Positions 17,658-26,451 of a stretch of 64,000 nt of DNA are shown here, in pieces. Origin of the DNA: Ciceribacter thiooxidans (lineage in GTDB: Bacteria > Pseudomonadota > Alphaproteobacteria > Rhizobiales > Rhizobiaceae); assembly GCF_014126615.1 (NCBI RefSeq), contig NZ_CP059896.1, forward strand, positions 3,048,501 to 3,112,500, in the 5' to 3' direction. The position numbers were made by a program, and so were the translations under genes. The number at the start of each line of letters is the position of its first letter. The first letter of the stretch is position 1. The notes beneath the pieces are model-generated. The model was not told where the DNA came from and did no database searches. It saw only the letters and a list, made by a program, of their open reading frames with translations.

Positions 17658-18334
17658 TCAGTAGCTTCCGCGCGACAGGCAGACGGCGGGTACCGTCCGG
17701 CCTACGATGATGAGGTCGTTAATCAGCGACCAGTTCTGTACATAGTGAGAATCGAGCGCGACGCGCGACGCATAGGAGACGTCGTTGCGGCCGCTGACCT
17801 GCCAAAGACCGGTGAGACCGGGACGGCTTTGCAGATAGAACTGGGCGGCAACCTCGTAGAGTTCCAGCTCCTCTTCGACGACGGGACGCGGGCCGACGAC
17901 GCTCATCTCACCGCGGACGATGTTGATGAGTTGCGGCAACTCGTCGAGACTGAGTTTGCGGAGCACGCTGCCGACGACGGTTACCCGCGGATCGTCCTGC
18001 AGCTTTCGGCTGGTGCGCCATTCCTCGTAGGCGGCCGGATTGTTTCGCAGATACTCCTGCAAGATCCGGTCCGCATCCTCCCGCATGGTGCGGAACTTCA
18101 GGCAGTAGAAGCTTCGGCCATTATGCCCCACACGGCGATGGCCGTAGAAGACCCGGCCACCGTCTGAGAATTTGACGAGAGCCGCAATCAGAAGAAAAAG
18201 AGGGCTGAAAAGCAGCAAAGCCGCCAAGGCGGCGGAGACGTCGAAAACCCTCTTGGATACCCCCCAACCGGCGGAGTGCCGGCCTCAAGCGTGTGCAACA
18301 ACGGCGAACTGGCCGATCGAGTCGCGTACTTCAT
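17658..18334 (-). pseudogene. exoY: Undecaprenyl-phosphate galactosyltransferase ExoY, interrupted by a -1 frameshift at a G6 tract
   Basis: The ATG at 18334 has a good GGAG Shine-Dalgarno and encodes MKYATRSASSPLLHTLEAGT, the expected ExoY N-terminus. After about 24 codons the frame meets GTTGGGGGGTATCC (six G, 18260-18265 on the plus strand as C) and then shifts, ending at 18188. The other frame continues at once with SKRVFDVSAALAALLLFSP and the whole sugar-transferase domain: [54 protein letters not shown] and SRPGLTGLWQVSGRND. One extra G would join both into 225 residues, about the length of S. meliloti ExoY (226). The downstream frame has only a TTG near its start. ExoY adds galactose-1-phosphate to undecaprenyl phosphate, the first step of succinoglycan synthesis. 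A sequencing error or phase-variable slippage are alternatives to a dead gene. Confidence 0.85.
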
Positions 18335-19102
18335 AGAGATGACTCCATTTACGTTGGCGATTGGTCGGTCCCTGGGGACGCGGCCCTTATCCAAGACGGA
18401 GTGTGTGGTCAGATTTTGTCTTGCGTCGCCACCGACACCCGGAAATGGTTCCCTTCGAACCCCGCGCCCTCTGCGCCGGTCACGCGCCGCTCAACCGATT
18501 ACTGGTGGCCTCAACTAGAGGGATCGTGTCGGCACGGCCGGTCACGAGATGATCCAAACATTAATACTTTGTAACATTATATTAACTCAGAAATTCCGAA
18601 ATCTACGGCCTACGGTATACAGGTTCCGGCACCCAGCATTCTCCCGCCCGCATCCGGGACACAGGAAAACGGTCCCCCAAGAAGAATATTTTTGCGGCGC
18701 ATCATTATGTTGCGCCGCACATTTTTCAATTCGCATTTTCTAAATTTGTAACAAAACGTGATTGCAGCGTCGCTGTTTTCACGTCCTAGTAGCGCAACTC
18801 CCAGCGTCACCCATACGATTTCCTGCAACCGAAGCGGGCTTCACGCGTTCATTCGAGAGAATGCGACGCCACTCTGTGGCGAATCTGGGGCGCACCGGAG
18901 AACGTGCATTCCTGCCTCTACTTCGTAACACAACCGAAAGGACGTTACCCTATGCTGCCGAAGAGGGAAGAATTCCCGGATTTCCAAGGACATGCACGTT
19001 GAAACGACGAGCAATGATCAATATATTTGTTTGAGCCTTGAGAGGAGAAGGCAGTCCGGCGATGAATACTACGTCACTCGACTCGGATATGAGGTGACCA
19101 AG
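18335..19102. other. Large exoY-exoX regulatory region
   Basis: 768 bp without a convincing gene between divergent exoY (-) and exoX (+). It contains an AT-rich stretch (18550-18605), an eight-base-pair stem at 18693-18719, and three copies of the 9-mer TTYGTAACA at 18568-18576, 18745-18753 and 18922-18930. A second TTAACT follows the first copy after 11 bp, the spacing typical of OmpR-type regulator sites. The corresponding S. meliloti region is a known target of several regulators (MucR, ExoS-ChvI); binding here is not shown by sequence. Confidence 0.6.
18693..18719. repeat. Inverted repeat in the exoY-exoX intergenic region
   Basis: TGCGGCGC (18693-18700) and GCGCCGCA (18712-18719) form a perfect 8-bp stem with an 11-nt loop. 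The T-rich sequence CATTTTTC follows on the plus strand, and AT-rich sequence precedes it. It could be a terminator, perhaps ending a small RNA, or a regulatory stem. Confidence 0.45.
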
Positions 19103-19375
19103 ATGTATGGACCTCGTGTCATGATGAGCATGGTCGCTGTCCTGATCGTCTTTGGTCTGGTCACCTACGGCCTGACCGGCTCCGTCACCACCACCCTCGT
19201 ACAGACGGCAGTGAGCGCGGTACTGCTGCAGGTTGGATATTTTCTGGCGGTCCTTTTTATGGTCGCGAAGGCAGCACGGCAGCGCAAATCCGACTTAGAG
19301 ACGCCCGCCACGGACGACAAGGCGAAGAGTGCGCGCGTGTCGCGCCTCAACAATCCCGACCCTTCCAAGCTCTGA
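19103..19375 (+). CDS. exoX: Exopolysaccharide production repressor ExoX
   Basis: 90 residues from the ATG at 19103, six bases after GAGGTG; a longer upstream frame begins at 18992 without a signal. It is a small membrane protein with two TM helices: MYGPRVMMSMVAVLIVFGLV near the N-terminus and LLQVGYFLAVLFMVAKAA near residues 45-65, then a charged tail. This fits ExoX/PsiB-type repressors of exopolysaccharide synthesis, which act after transcription against ExoY by dosage. Its position, divergent from exoY and before exoU, is the same as in S. meliloti. Confidence 0.85.
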   Translation: MYGPRVMMSMVAVLIVFGLVTYGLTGSVTTTLVQTAVSAVLLQVGYFLAVLFMVAKAARQRKSDLETPATDDKAKSARVSRLNNPDPSKL

Positions 19376-19502
19376 GCTTCTACTTAGATCGGCGGTCATC
19401 TCGCAATCACCGCATGCCCTGTTTGCGTCATGATCGTTCGCCACTCTCCGGCCGAGCCTTTCGAGCGCTCACCTCGCCCGTTAACCGGTACAGGAGTGTC
19501 GC

Positions 19503-20522
19503 ATGCCTCAGATACAGGCCATCTGCGTCGTCATCGCGGCCAGGAATGCATCGGCAACGATAGGAAGAGCGGTCGCATCCGCCCTGGCGGAACCCGAGAC
19601 CGCCGAGGTCGTCGTCATCGACGACGGCTCCACCGACACCACATCGGCGGCCGCCAAGGCTGTGGACGACGACAGCGGCCGGCTTCGCATCCTGCGCTTC
19701 GAGAAGAACCGCGGCCCCGCCGCCGCACGCAATGCGGCGATCGCCTGCTCGTCCTCCCCGTTCATCGCCATTCTCGACGCTGACGACTTTTTCGTTCCGG
19801 GGAGATTCGGCAGGCTCCTCGCCGACAATGAATGGGATTTCGTTGCCGACAACATCGCGTTCATCGAGGAGTCGCGCGTCACGGGCGCACCTCCGGCGAT
19901 ACCGGAATTTCATCCGCAACCGCGCCTCATCGATCTAGAGAGTTTCGTCGAAGGCAATATTTCGCGACGTGGGGTACGCCGCGGGGAAATCGGCTTTCTG
20001 AAACCGGTGATGCGCCGCGCCTTCCTCGAGTCCAACGAGCTGAGGTACCGCGAGGACTTGCGCCTGGGCGAGGATTACGAGCTCTATGTCCGCGCGCTCG
20101 CAAAGGGAGCTCGCTATCGTCTGATTCACGCTTGCGGTTACTGTGCCGTGGTGCGGAGCGACTCGCTGAGCGGACGCCACCGCACCGAGGATCTCCGCCG
20201 TCTCTACGAAGCCGACCGCGCCATCCTTGCCGACAGCTCCCTCTCCGAGGCAACCGTTGCGGTGCTTCGTCGGCATGAGCGGCACATCCGGGCAAAATAT
20301 GAGCTTCGCCATTTCCTCGACCTCAAGAACGGTAGCGGCCCGCTCGCTGCAATCCGCTACGCGCTTGCCCGCCCGGCAGCCCTTGCCGCCATTGGAAGCG
20401 GCATTCTCGCGGACAAGACGGAACGCTTCCGGCGGCCGGTCCGCACTGGCGCGACGGCACATCTCGACTCGCCGGGCCTGCGCTACCTGCTCTCCGCCGT
20501 TCCCGTTTCCGCTCAGAGATAG
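19503..20522 (+). CDS. exoU: Succinoglycan glucosyltransferase ExoU (GT2)
   Basis: 339 residues; the ATG follows AGGAG. It has a family-2 glycosyltransferase domain: AICVVIAARNASATIGRAV, VVVIDDGSTDTT (nucleotide binding), the DADD motif in FIAILDADDFF, and GEDYELYVRAL for the acceptor/base region. In S. meliloti ExoU adds the fifth glucose (beta-1,6) to the repeat unit on the cytoplasmic face of the membrane. Assignment to ExoU rather than another GT2 rests on order: after exoX and convergent with exoV. The last 10 bp overlap the 3' end of exoV. Confidence 0.88.
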   Translation: MPQIQAICVVIAARNASATIGRAVASALAEPETAEVVVIDDGSTDTTSAAAKAVDDDSGRLRILRFEKNRGPAAARNAAIACSSSPFIAILDADDFFVPGRFGRLLADNEWDFVADNIAFIEESRVTGAPPAIPEFHPQPRLIDLESFVEGNISRRGVRRGEIGFLKPVMRRAFLESNELRYREDLRLGEDYELYVRALAKGARYRLIHACGYCAVVRSDSLSGRHRTEDLRRLYEADRAILADSSLSEATVAVLRRHERHIRAKYELRHFLDLKNGSGPLAAIRYALARPAALAAIGSGILADKTERFRRPVRTGATAHLDSPGLRYLLSAVPVSAQR

Positions 20523-21460
20523 TCCCGGCGCACCCGCTCGAGTTCGGCCGCGAACCGTTCCTTGCGTTCGCTCAGGAGTGCGTCGCTGCTCATTTGTGGC
20601 GTCGCCCGGCTCGCCTGCCAGAGGGCAAGAGTGGAGGGAGCGGCGAGCGCATGCTTGGCCGCCATGCGCAGCGAGGTCTGGCGGGGTTCGCGATCGAGAA
20701 CGGCGACATCACCGAGATCGGAGCGGCGGACTTCACTTCCGGCCGGAACATTCTCCCTGAAATCGACCCCCCAGAACCTGGCGCCCTTGGCGATCGCCTC
20801 GGCGCGACTGGAGACGGGCACCTGGCGCGGGTGGTAGGAAACGCCGAGCGTGGAAGCCCAGTCCCGCCACTTGAAACTGTTGATGCTGCGGGACGTCGTG
20901 ACCGCCACCCAGGGAATCCGAAATGCATCGGCAAGGATCGCCCCGTGCATGGATTCTGCGACCACCATCTCGGATTCCGCAATCGTGCGGATCACGTCCT
21001 TCGCCTCCCCCCGCGGATCGATGTAGTTGAGCCCCACCGTCTCGCAGATCGCCGGCCACAGGCCGGCGACGGCCGACTCCCAATGGGGCACGAAGCTCTT
21101 ACGATATTTCTTTTCGGTGTCGCTAAACTCCGGCATGTCGGCGACCATGACCGCGGGATCGACGATGCCTTTTTCGGGAGGCAGACCCGCAGCTTCGGCG
21201 GTGAGCGGTCCCCGCACACAGCGGATGTCCCACTCGTCCTTGTCGGACATGTCCGGCAAGGTTCCGTAGCCGAAGCCGCTGCCGATCACGAGCTTGCGCA
21301 TGCCTGATGGAAGAAGCGCACGATCGAGAACGGTACCGACGCCGACGAGCAGGACATCAGGGTGAACATCCCGAAAGCCCGGCAGCAGGTTATCCCAAAG
21401 CCACAGATTGAGGTCGTCACCGAAATTGCCGTGCTGTGATTGCCAGTAAAAGGGCTGCAT
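20513..21460 (-). CDS. exoV: Succinoglycan ketal pyruvyltransferase ExoV
   Basis: 315 residues; the ATG is preceded by AGGAGG. It belongs to the polysaccharide pyruvyl transferase family: FYWQSQHGNFGDDLNLWLWD at the N-terminus, VLLVGVGTVLD, IGSGFGYG, VRGPLTAEAAGLP and a C-terminal ESMHGAILADAFRIPWVAV. ExoV adds the 4,6-pyruvyl ketal to the terminal glucose of succinoglycan from phosphoenolpyruvate. It is the second gene of an exoW-exoV unit on the minus strand, with a 10-bp tail-to-tail overlap with exoU. Confidence 0.92.
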   Translation of the reverse strand: MQPFYWQSQHGNFGDDLNLWLWDNLLPGFRDVHPDVLLVGVGTVLDRALLPSGMRKLVIGSGFGYGTLPDMSDKDEWDIRCVRGPLTAEAAGLPPEKGIVDPAVMVADMPEFSDTEKKYRKSFVPHWESAVAGLWPAICETVGLNYIDPRGEAKDVIRTIAESEMVVAESMHGAILADAFRIPWVAVTTSRSINSFKWRDWASTLGVSYHPRQVPVSSRAEAIAKGARFWGVDFRENVPAGSEVRRSDLGDVAVLDREPRQTSLRMAAKHALAAPSTLALWQASRATPQMSSDALLSERKERFAAELERVRRDYL

Positions 21461-21529
21461 CTGGTCCTCCTGGTTGCCACACGGGCCGCGAGAAAGCGGT
21501 CCCGCCGGACGGCAGAAAACGTATTGAAA

Positions 21530-22504
21530 TCAGTTGGCGGATGACTGGCGCACGAGTTTCCCGACCGCCAGATGCATGACGCTCTGCAGGATGGCGGGAT
21601 CGCGCCAGAACCACCGTGCGAGCAGGCTGACCTGCGGGACTTTGCGTCGCTTGACGAGGCGGGCCTGACTCCAGAGGGCCTGCCTTCGCGCCGTCTGCTT
21701 ATAGCCGCGGATGGAGGCGACTTCGTCCGGGCGTCCCTGGAAGCGGCCTTCGAGCGTGTCGAGCGCCACCCAGGTGTTGAACTGTTGCTTGAGGAACTGC
21801 GGCGAGTCGTTATCAATGCTATGGAAGATGTTGACGCCCTCACCACGGACCGCACCGGCGGCATCGCAGAGGACCGTCCGGCGGGCGGCAAGCACGCAAT
21901 CGCAGAAGAAGAGGACGTCTTCCGCGGCGAGACGTAGCTCGGCCTCGAAGCGCGACGTCTCGAAGAGCGGCCGCCCCAGAACCATGCAGGACAAGTGCAG
22001 GAAGCTCCAGTTCTTCAGCATGACACGCGACAGTTCCGGAAGCTCGATCATCAGAGGATCGTCCGAAAGGCGCACCGCCCGTTCGCTCCGCTCGAGCTCT
22101 GCCATGCCGAAGTGATAATAGAAGGCGTCGCTGCCGGTAATCGAGGCGAAATAGCAGTCCGCACCGAACTGCGTCATCGCTACAAAGGCGTTTTGCAGGT
22201 GATCGGGCGTCCACAAATCGTCGGAATCAAGAAAGGCGACAAAGTCGGTGTCTCCCGGCACATGTTCGAGGCCGGTGTTACGCGCCCCACCCGGTCCGGC
22301 ATTCGGTTGACGAATGACCATGATCCGGTCGCGCGCTTCGGCGGGAAGCGGAGCAAGCTCGTCATCGACCGGATAGGGCGACTGGTCATCGACAACGATG
22401 ACATGGAAATCGCGGTAGGTCTGGGCAAGAACAGAACCGAGCGCACGCCTGAGAATGCCCGGCTCCTTCTGGTAGTACGGAATGATAACTGAAAACTTCG
22501 CCAT
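21530..22504 (-). CDS. exoW: Succinoglycan glucosyltransferase ExoW (GT2)
   Basis: 324 residues, a family-2 glycosyltransferase: [47 protein letters not shown], and FVAFLDSDDLWTPDHL with the metal-binding DSD. In S. meliloti ExoW adds the sixth glucose, in beta-1,3 linkage. It starts the exoW-exoV unit, is divergent from exoT, and its position matches the canonical cluster. The linkage is inferred from orthology. Confidence 0.9.
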   Translation of the reverse strand: MAKFSVIIPYYQKEPGILRRALGSVLAQTYRDFHVIVVDDQSPYPVDDELAPLPAEARDRIMVIRQPNAGPGGARNTGLEHVPGDTDFVAFLDSDDLWTPDHLQNAFVAMTQFGADCYFASITGSDAFYYHFGMAELERSERAVRLSDDPLMIELPELSRVMLKNWSFLHLSCMVLGRPLFETSRFEAELRLAAEDVLFFCDCVLAARRTVLCDAAGAVRGEGVNIFHSIDNDSPQFLKQQFNTWVALDTLEGRFQGRPDEVASIRGYKQTARRQALWSQARLVKRRKVPQVSLLARWFWRDPAILQSVMHLAVGKLVRQSSAN

Positions 22505-22628
22505 CTTTTTGCCCCTGCAGTTTACCTAAAAGAGGTTGCCTGGCCTCCTCCAGACAGGTTGCGGCTCTCGCCCGGCGCTTACGTCTTTGTCGTCGTCGTT
22601 CCCTGGTTCGCCTACAAAGGATGTCGTC

Positions 22629-24116
22629 ATGCCCCCAGCAGTGAACGCCAAATCGGTGACCCGTAACGTCGGCTGGAGCGTCCTATCCAAGACAGGGACA
22701 TTCGGGCTTAAGTTTGTCACCGTGCCGATTTTGGCCCGCATCCTGACGCCGGACGAGTTCGGCGCCGTCGCCGTGGCGCTCGCCGCTGTTCAGTTCCTCG
22801 CGATGATCGGCGGGGCCGGCTTCGCCTCCGCGCTGATACTCCAGGAAGACGAGGATGCGGTGACGGTACACTCCGTCTTCTGGACGAATCTCGCGATTTC
22901 GGCGCTGCTGGCATTCGTCATCTACATTTACGCGGAACCCATTGCCGGCATGCTGGGAGCCACGGAGGCCGCCTACCTCCTGCGCACGATGTGTCTGCTG
23001 ATTCCGCTGCAACTCGGCGGCGACGTCGCCTATGCCCTGCTTGCCCGGCGCATGCAGTTCTCCAAGGATGCACTGTGGAGCATGATCTCGGAGTCGCTCG
23101 GTGCGGCCATCGCGCTGGTACTTGCGCTCGCAGGCGTCGGCGTGTGGGCGCTCGTCGCACAACTCTTCTCCTCCGCCCTCATCCGTATCTGGGGTCTCTA
23201 CGCCGTCTCGCGCTACCGCCCGGGATTCGCCTTCAGCATTCGCCGCGTGTTGGCACTCACCCGTTTCAGTCTCGGGATGATGGGCTCCGAGGTCGCCAAT
23301 TTCGTTACGTTCCAGTCGCCGATGGTGGTGATCTCCCGACACCTCGGCTTGGCGGATGCGGGTGCATATTCCGCTGCCAACCGTTTCTCGAGCATTCCGA
23401 ATCAGGTGGTGTTGTCCGCGGTCATGGGCGTTTTGTTCCCGGCATTCAGCTCGATGATGCATGATCGCGAACGGCGATCACAGGCGCTGATGCTGAGCAC
23501 ACAGGTGACGACCGTGCTGCTCGCTCCGATGATGTTCGGTCTCTGGGCGGTCGCAGAGCCTGCCATGCGCGTGCTGTTCGGTGAGCAGTGGGCCTATGCC
23601 TGGCCCGTGCTCGGCCTGCTTGCCATATCCAAGGGCATTCTTACGCCCTGCAGCACCTTCATTCCCTATCTGAAGGGCATCGGCCGTGGCGGCGTGCTCT
23701 TCTGGTGGGCTCTCCTGCGTGCGGCCGTCACCACCGCTGCCGTCGCGGCCGGTGCTCTGCGGGGATCGCTGGTTGAAGCCATGATCGCGCTCTGCATCGT
23801 CAACGCAATCGTCCTTGCCGGCTACTCGTGGATCGTCTTCAGGGCCGACGACAAGCCGTTCCGGCGCGGCTTCCTCCAGGCGAGCCGACCCATGTTCACC
23901 TCGATCGTCATGGCGGTCGCAGTGCGGGCGCTTCTCGACAGCTATGGATACCTCATCCCCAATCCCGCGCTGCAGATGGTGGCCGGTATCCTTGCAGGTG
24001 GCATGATTTACGCCGTTCTCATCCTGCTCACCGAACGGCCGCTGCTGCGGACGCTCATGGCGCTTACCCGCAAATCCACTCCCCCTGCAACGGCAGTGGC
24101 GGCAATCGCGGAATAG
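22629..24116 (+). CDS. exoT: Succinoglycan flippase ExoT (Wzx-like)
   Basis: 495 residues from the ATG at 22629 behind AAGGATG; a frame reaching back to 22536 has no signal. It is a polysaccharide-synthesis/MATE-type membrane protein with about 12-14 TM helices. It starts with SVTRNVGWSVLSKTGTFGLK and has the typical PILARILTPDEFGAVAVALA segment. In S. meliloti ExoT acts with ExoP and ExoQ in polymerisation and transport of lipid-linked octasaccharides, mainly toward low-molecular-weight succinoglycan. It is divergent from exoW. exoI, which lies downstream in S. meliloti, is missing here. Confidence 0.93.
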   Translation: MPPAVNAKSVTRNVGWSVLSKTGTFGLKFVTVPILARILTPDEFGAVAVALAAVQFLAMIGGAGFASALILQEDEDAVTVHSVFWTNLAISALLAFVIYIYAEPIAGMLGATEAAYLLRTMCLLIPLQLGGDVAYALLARRMQFSKDALWSMISESLGAAIALVLALAGVGVWALVAQLFSSALIRIWGLYAVSRYRPGFAFSIRRVLALTRFSLGMMGSEVANFVTFQSPMVVISRHLGLADAGAYSAANRFSSIPNQVVLSAVMGVLFPAFSSMMHDRERRSQALMLSTQVTTVLLAPMMFGLWAVAEPAMRVLFGEQWAYAWPVLGLLAISKGILTPCSTFIPYLKGIGRGGVLFWWALLRAAVTTAAVAAGALRGSLVEAMIALCIVNAIVLAGYSWIVFRADDKPFRRGFLQASRPMFTSIVMAVAVRALLDSYGYLIPNPALQMVAGILAGGMIYAVLILLTERPLLRTLMALTRKSTPPATAVAAIAE

Positions 24117-24487
24117 GATCGGCGATGCGTGCCTCAATTGGGGCAAGATCTGTGCAGGTTGGCCTCCTCCGCTGAGTCAGCAATAGCCTGCCAGCCTTCC
24201 GACGGGAAAAAATCCGACCGCCGTTAGCGGTATTCTCGCACGACACACAACCATATCGTTGATCATCGTAATTGCCTGCAATCCTGCGTATTTTGACAAA
24301 ATGCAAGCATCGGAAACTATTACCTGCGAGACGTTCGTACCCGTACTTTTGTGCGCCGCAGCATGTCCGGCAGCGTTTTCTCGCTGCACTGCCATATTTT
24401 CTACCTCTTCACGGCCCTAGCTTAGGGATGCGGGCTCAAGTCTGCTCTGGTTGAAACGGCTGCTTTAGGGGGAGCGGCCCAATAGGG
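24117..24487. other. exoT-exoH intergenic region; no exoI gene
   Basis: 371 bp with no supported coding frame. It carries a candidate promoter for the exoH operon (24293-24322). The nuclease-like gene exoI, present at this place in S. meliloti, is not found, and no clear remnant is recognisable by eye. Confidence 0.6.
24293..24322 (+). promoter_or_regulatory. Candidate promoter of the exoH-exoK-exoL-exoA-exoM-exoO-exoN-exoP operon
   Basis: A perfect -35 box TTGACA (24293-24298) is followed after 18 nt by CTATTA (24317-24322), about 165 nt before the exoH start. The -10 match is moderate. No terminator-like stem was seen between here and exoP, so it may serve the whole downstream run. Confidence 0.45.
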
Positions 24488-25618
24488 GTGACTGCCATCG
24501 TGAACGTCGACGCGAACGTCTCATCGCGGATCAATATGATGCGTCTTCTGCTGATTGCAGGGATCGTCTTTGTCCACATACCCTACGATCCGCAAAGAAG
24601 TCCCTATCTCGGGAACTATGGCACCGTGGACTGGCTGCGAGTCTATCTCGGAGACAGCCTCTTCCGCATCGGTGTTCCGTGCCTCAGCGCGATCTCCGGC
24701 TACCTGCTTTTCCGCCGCGGACTTACCCAGTTCGACTACCGCAGGGTCCTCGGCAGCAAGGCGGTGACGGTCCTGCTTCCTTTCATGATCTGGAACAGTG
24801 CCTTCCTGGTCCTCGTCTACGCGGCACAGAGGAACGGCGTTGCCGTCGGCTACCTCCCGGACGTCGCGGGAGCTCCCTCGCACGACCTGGCAAGCCTCGC
24901 CTTTGCCGTGCAGGACTGGCCGATCAACCTGCCGCTCTATTTCCTGCGTGACCTTCTGCTGTGCATTGCGCTCTCTCCACTTCTCGGACAGCTCGTCATG
25001 CGCTTTCCGCATGTCACCCTGGCCTTGTTCCTGGCCTATGCCGTGCTGCCGCTCCCGAACCTGATATTCCTGAAGAAATCGATCCTGTTCGGTTTCAGCC
25101 TCGGCATCTACGCCTCTCTTCACCAGGTCGACGTCAAGCGTCTCGACGAACATGCCATGCCCATTACGATTGTCGTCGGCTTGGCGTCGCTGCTGTTGGC
25201 GGCAGGACTCTACGCAACCGGGCCTGAATATCCGGTGTGGCTGGAAATGCTGCGCAGCCTCACGGCAATTGCCGGCATTCTCGGGGCCTGGTCGCTGTCG
25301 AGCCTTCTCGTCGGTACCCGTTTCGGCAACCGGCTCGCCTCCGGCGGCGGTCTCAGCTTCTGGATCTTCTGCGGCCACTATCCGCTCCTGATCCTGCTGT
25401 GGATGGCCTGGAACCGAACGGGCTCGGCTTCCTATCCGCTCTTCTATCTCACGGCGCCGGTGCTGACCCTGGTGTTCCTGATAACAACGCATGGTCTCGC
25501 GAAACGTACGACTCCCGGACTTCACGCCGTCCTCACCGGCAATCGGACAGGGAACAGCCGCGGGCGACGCTATCCGCAGACCGAGGCCGTCGCCTCCCGC
25601 TCCGAATACTCGTCGTAA
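24488..25618 (+). CDS. exoH: Succinoglycan succinyltransferase ExoH (acyltransferase 3 family)
   Basis: 376 residues with a GTG start. A GGGGGAG sequence lies 14 nt upstream, so the exact start is uncertain; a later GTG at 24500 is possible. It is a multi-pass acyltransferase-3 protein: MMRLLLIAGIVFVHIPYDP with the catalytic-type His, FRIGVPCLSAISGYLLFRRG, and a late WIFCGHYPLLILLWMAW. ExoH adds the succinyl group to the seventh sugar of succinoglycan, which matters for symbiosis in S. meliloti. It is the first gene of a tightly spaced run to exoP. Confidence 0.9.
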   Translation: MTAIVNVDANVSSRINMMRLLLIAGIVFVHIPYDPQRSPYLGNYGTVDWLRVYLGDSLFRIGVPCLSAISGYLLFRRGLTQFDYRRVLGSKAVTVLLPFMIWNSAFLVLVYAAQRNGVAVGYLPDVAGAPSHDLASLAFAVQDWPINLPLYFLRDLLLCIALSPLLGQLVMRFPHVTLALFLAYAVLPLPNLIFLKKSILFGFSLGIYASLHQVDVKRLDEHAMPITIVVGLASLLLAAGLYATGPEYPVWLEMLRSLTAIAGILGAWSLSSLLVGTRFGNRLASGGGLSFWIFCGHYPLLILLWMAWNRTGSASYPLFYLTAPVLTLVFLITTHGLAKRTTPGLHAVLTGNRTGNSRGRRYPQTEAVASRSEYSS

Positions 25619-25634
25619 GCAAAGGTGACAGACG

Positions 25635-26423
25635 ATGACATCTCTCCTCAAGACAGAATGCCACCGCCTTGCAATCATCAGCCTGCTGGCGGTGGCGCCG
25701 ACCGCCGCCGCTGCTCAGGAAGGTGTAACCGGGACGTCTTTCGTTGAAACCTTTGACAAGCTCGACACCTCGTTCTGGTTTGTGTCGGACGGCTGGAACA
25801 ACGGTCCGCATCAGAACTGCACCTGGTCGAAATCGCAGGTGTCCGTGGCGGGCGGCCTCCTGACACTGACCTTCGACCAGCAGAAGACAGGTGACCGCGA
25901 CTATGTGTGCGGCGAGATCCAGACTCGCAAGCGGTACGGCTACGGCACGTACGAAATCCGGATGAAGGCCGCGACCGGCTCCGGCCTGAACTCCGCCTTC
26001 TTCAGCTATATCGGTCCGGCCGACAAGAAGCCGCACGACGAAATCGACTTCGAAGTGCTCGGCAGGGACACGTCGAAGGTCCAGGTCAACCAGTACGTCT
26101 CGCGCAAGGGCGGCAACGAAGCTCTCGTCGACGTGCCCGGCGGCGCCGACACAGGCTTCAACGACTATGCCTTCGTCTGGGAGAAGGACCGGTTGCGCTT
26201 CTTCGTCAACGGCGAAATGGCCCACGAGGTCACCGATCCGACAAAGCTGCCGGTCAACGCGCAAAAGATTTTCATCAGCCTTTGGGGCACGGACACGCTC
26301 AAGGACTGGATGGGCAACTTCGCCTTCTCCAGCCCGACGCGGATGCAGATCGAACAGGTCGCGTTCACGGCCGCAGGCGACAAGTGCCAGTTCGAGGGCT
26401 CTCTCGTCTGCAAGCTGAAGTGA
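25635..26423 (+). CDS. exoK: Secreted endo-beta-glucanase ExoK (GH16)
   Basis: 262 residues: a signal peptide (to about residue 27, TAAAAQ) and then one GH16 domain. The catalytic motif HDEIDFEVLG holds the nucleophile and acid/base Glu (E-I-D-x-E). Aromatic subsite residues lie in FWFVSDGWNNGPHQNCTW. Four cysteines may form disulfides. ExoK cuts nascent succinoglycan chains outside the cell to give shorter polymers. It lies 16 bp after exoH. Confidence 0.94.
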   Translation: MTSLLKTECHRLAIISLLAVAPTAAAAQEGVTGTSFVETFDKLDTSFWFVSDGWNNGPHQNCTWSKSQVSVAGGLLTLTFDQQKTGDRDYVCGEIQTRKRYGYGTYEIRMKAATGSGLNSAFFSYIGPADKKPHDEIDFEVLGRDTSKVQVNQYVSRKGGNEALVDVPGGADTGFNDYAFVWEKDRLRFFVNGEMAHEVTDPTKLPVNAQKIFISLWGTDTLKDWMGNFAFSSPTRMQIEQVAFTAAGDKCQFEGSLVCKLK

Positions 26424-26451
26424 ACCGCCCCTGTCCTGGAGAACGGATGCA

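Noticed and set aside
17658..18227. A shorter intact ExoY starting at 18227
   Set aside because: The first codon is TTG with no clear Shine-Dalgarno, and it would lack the conserved N-terminal region that is present in the neighbouring frame.
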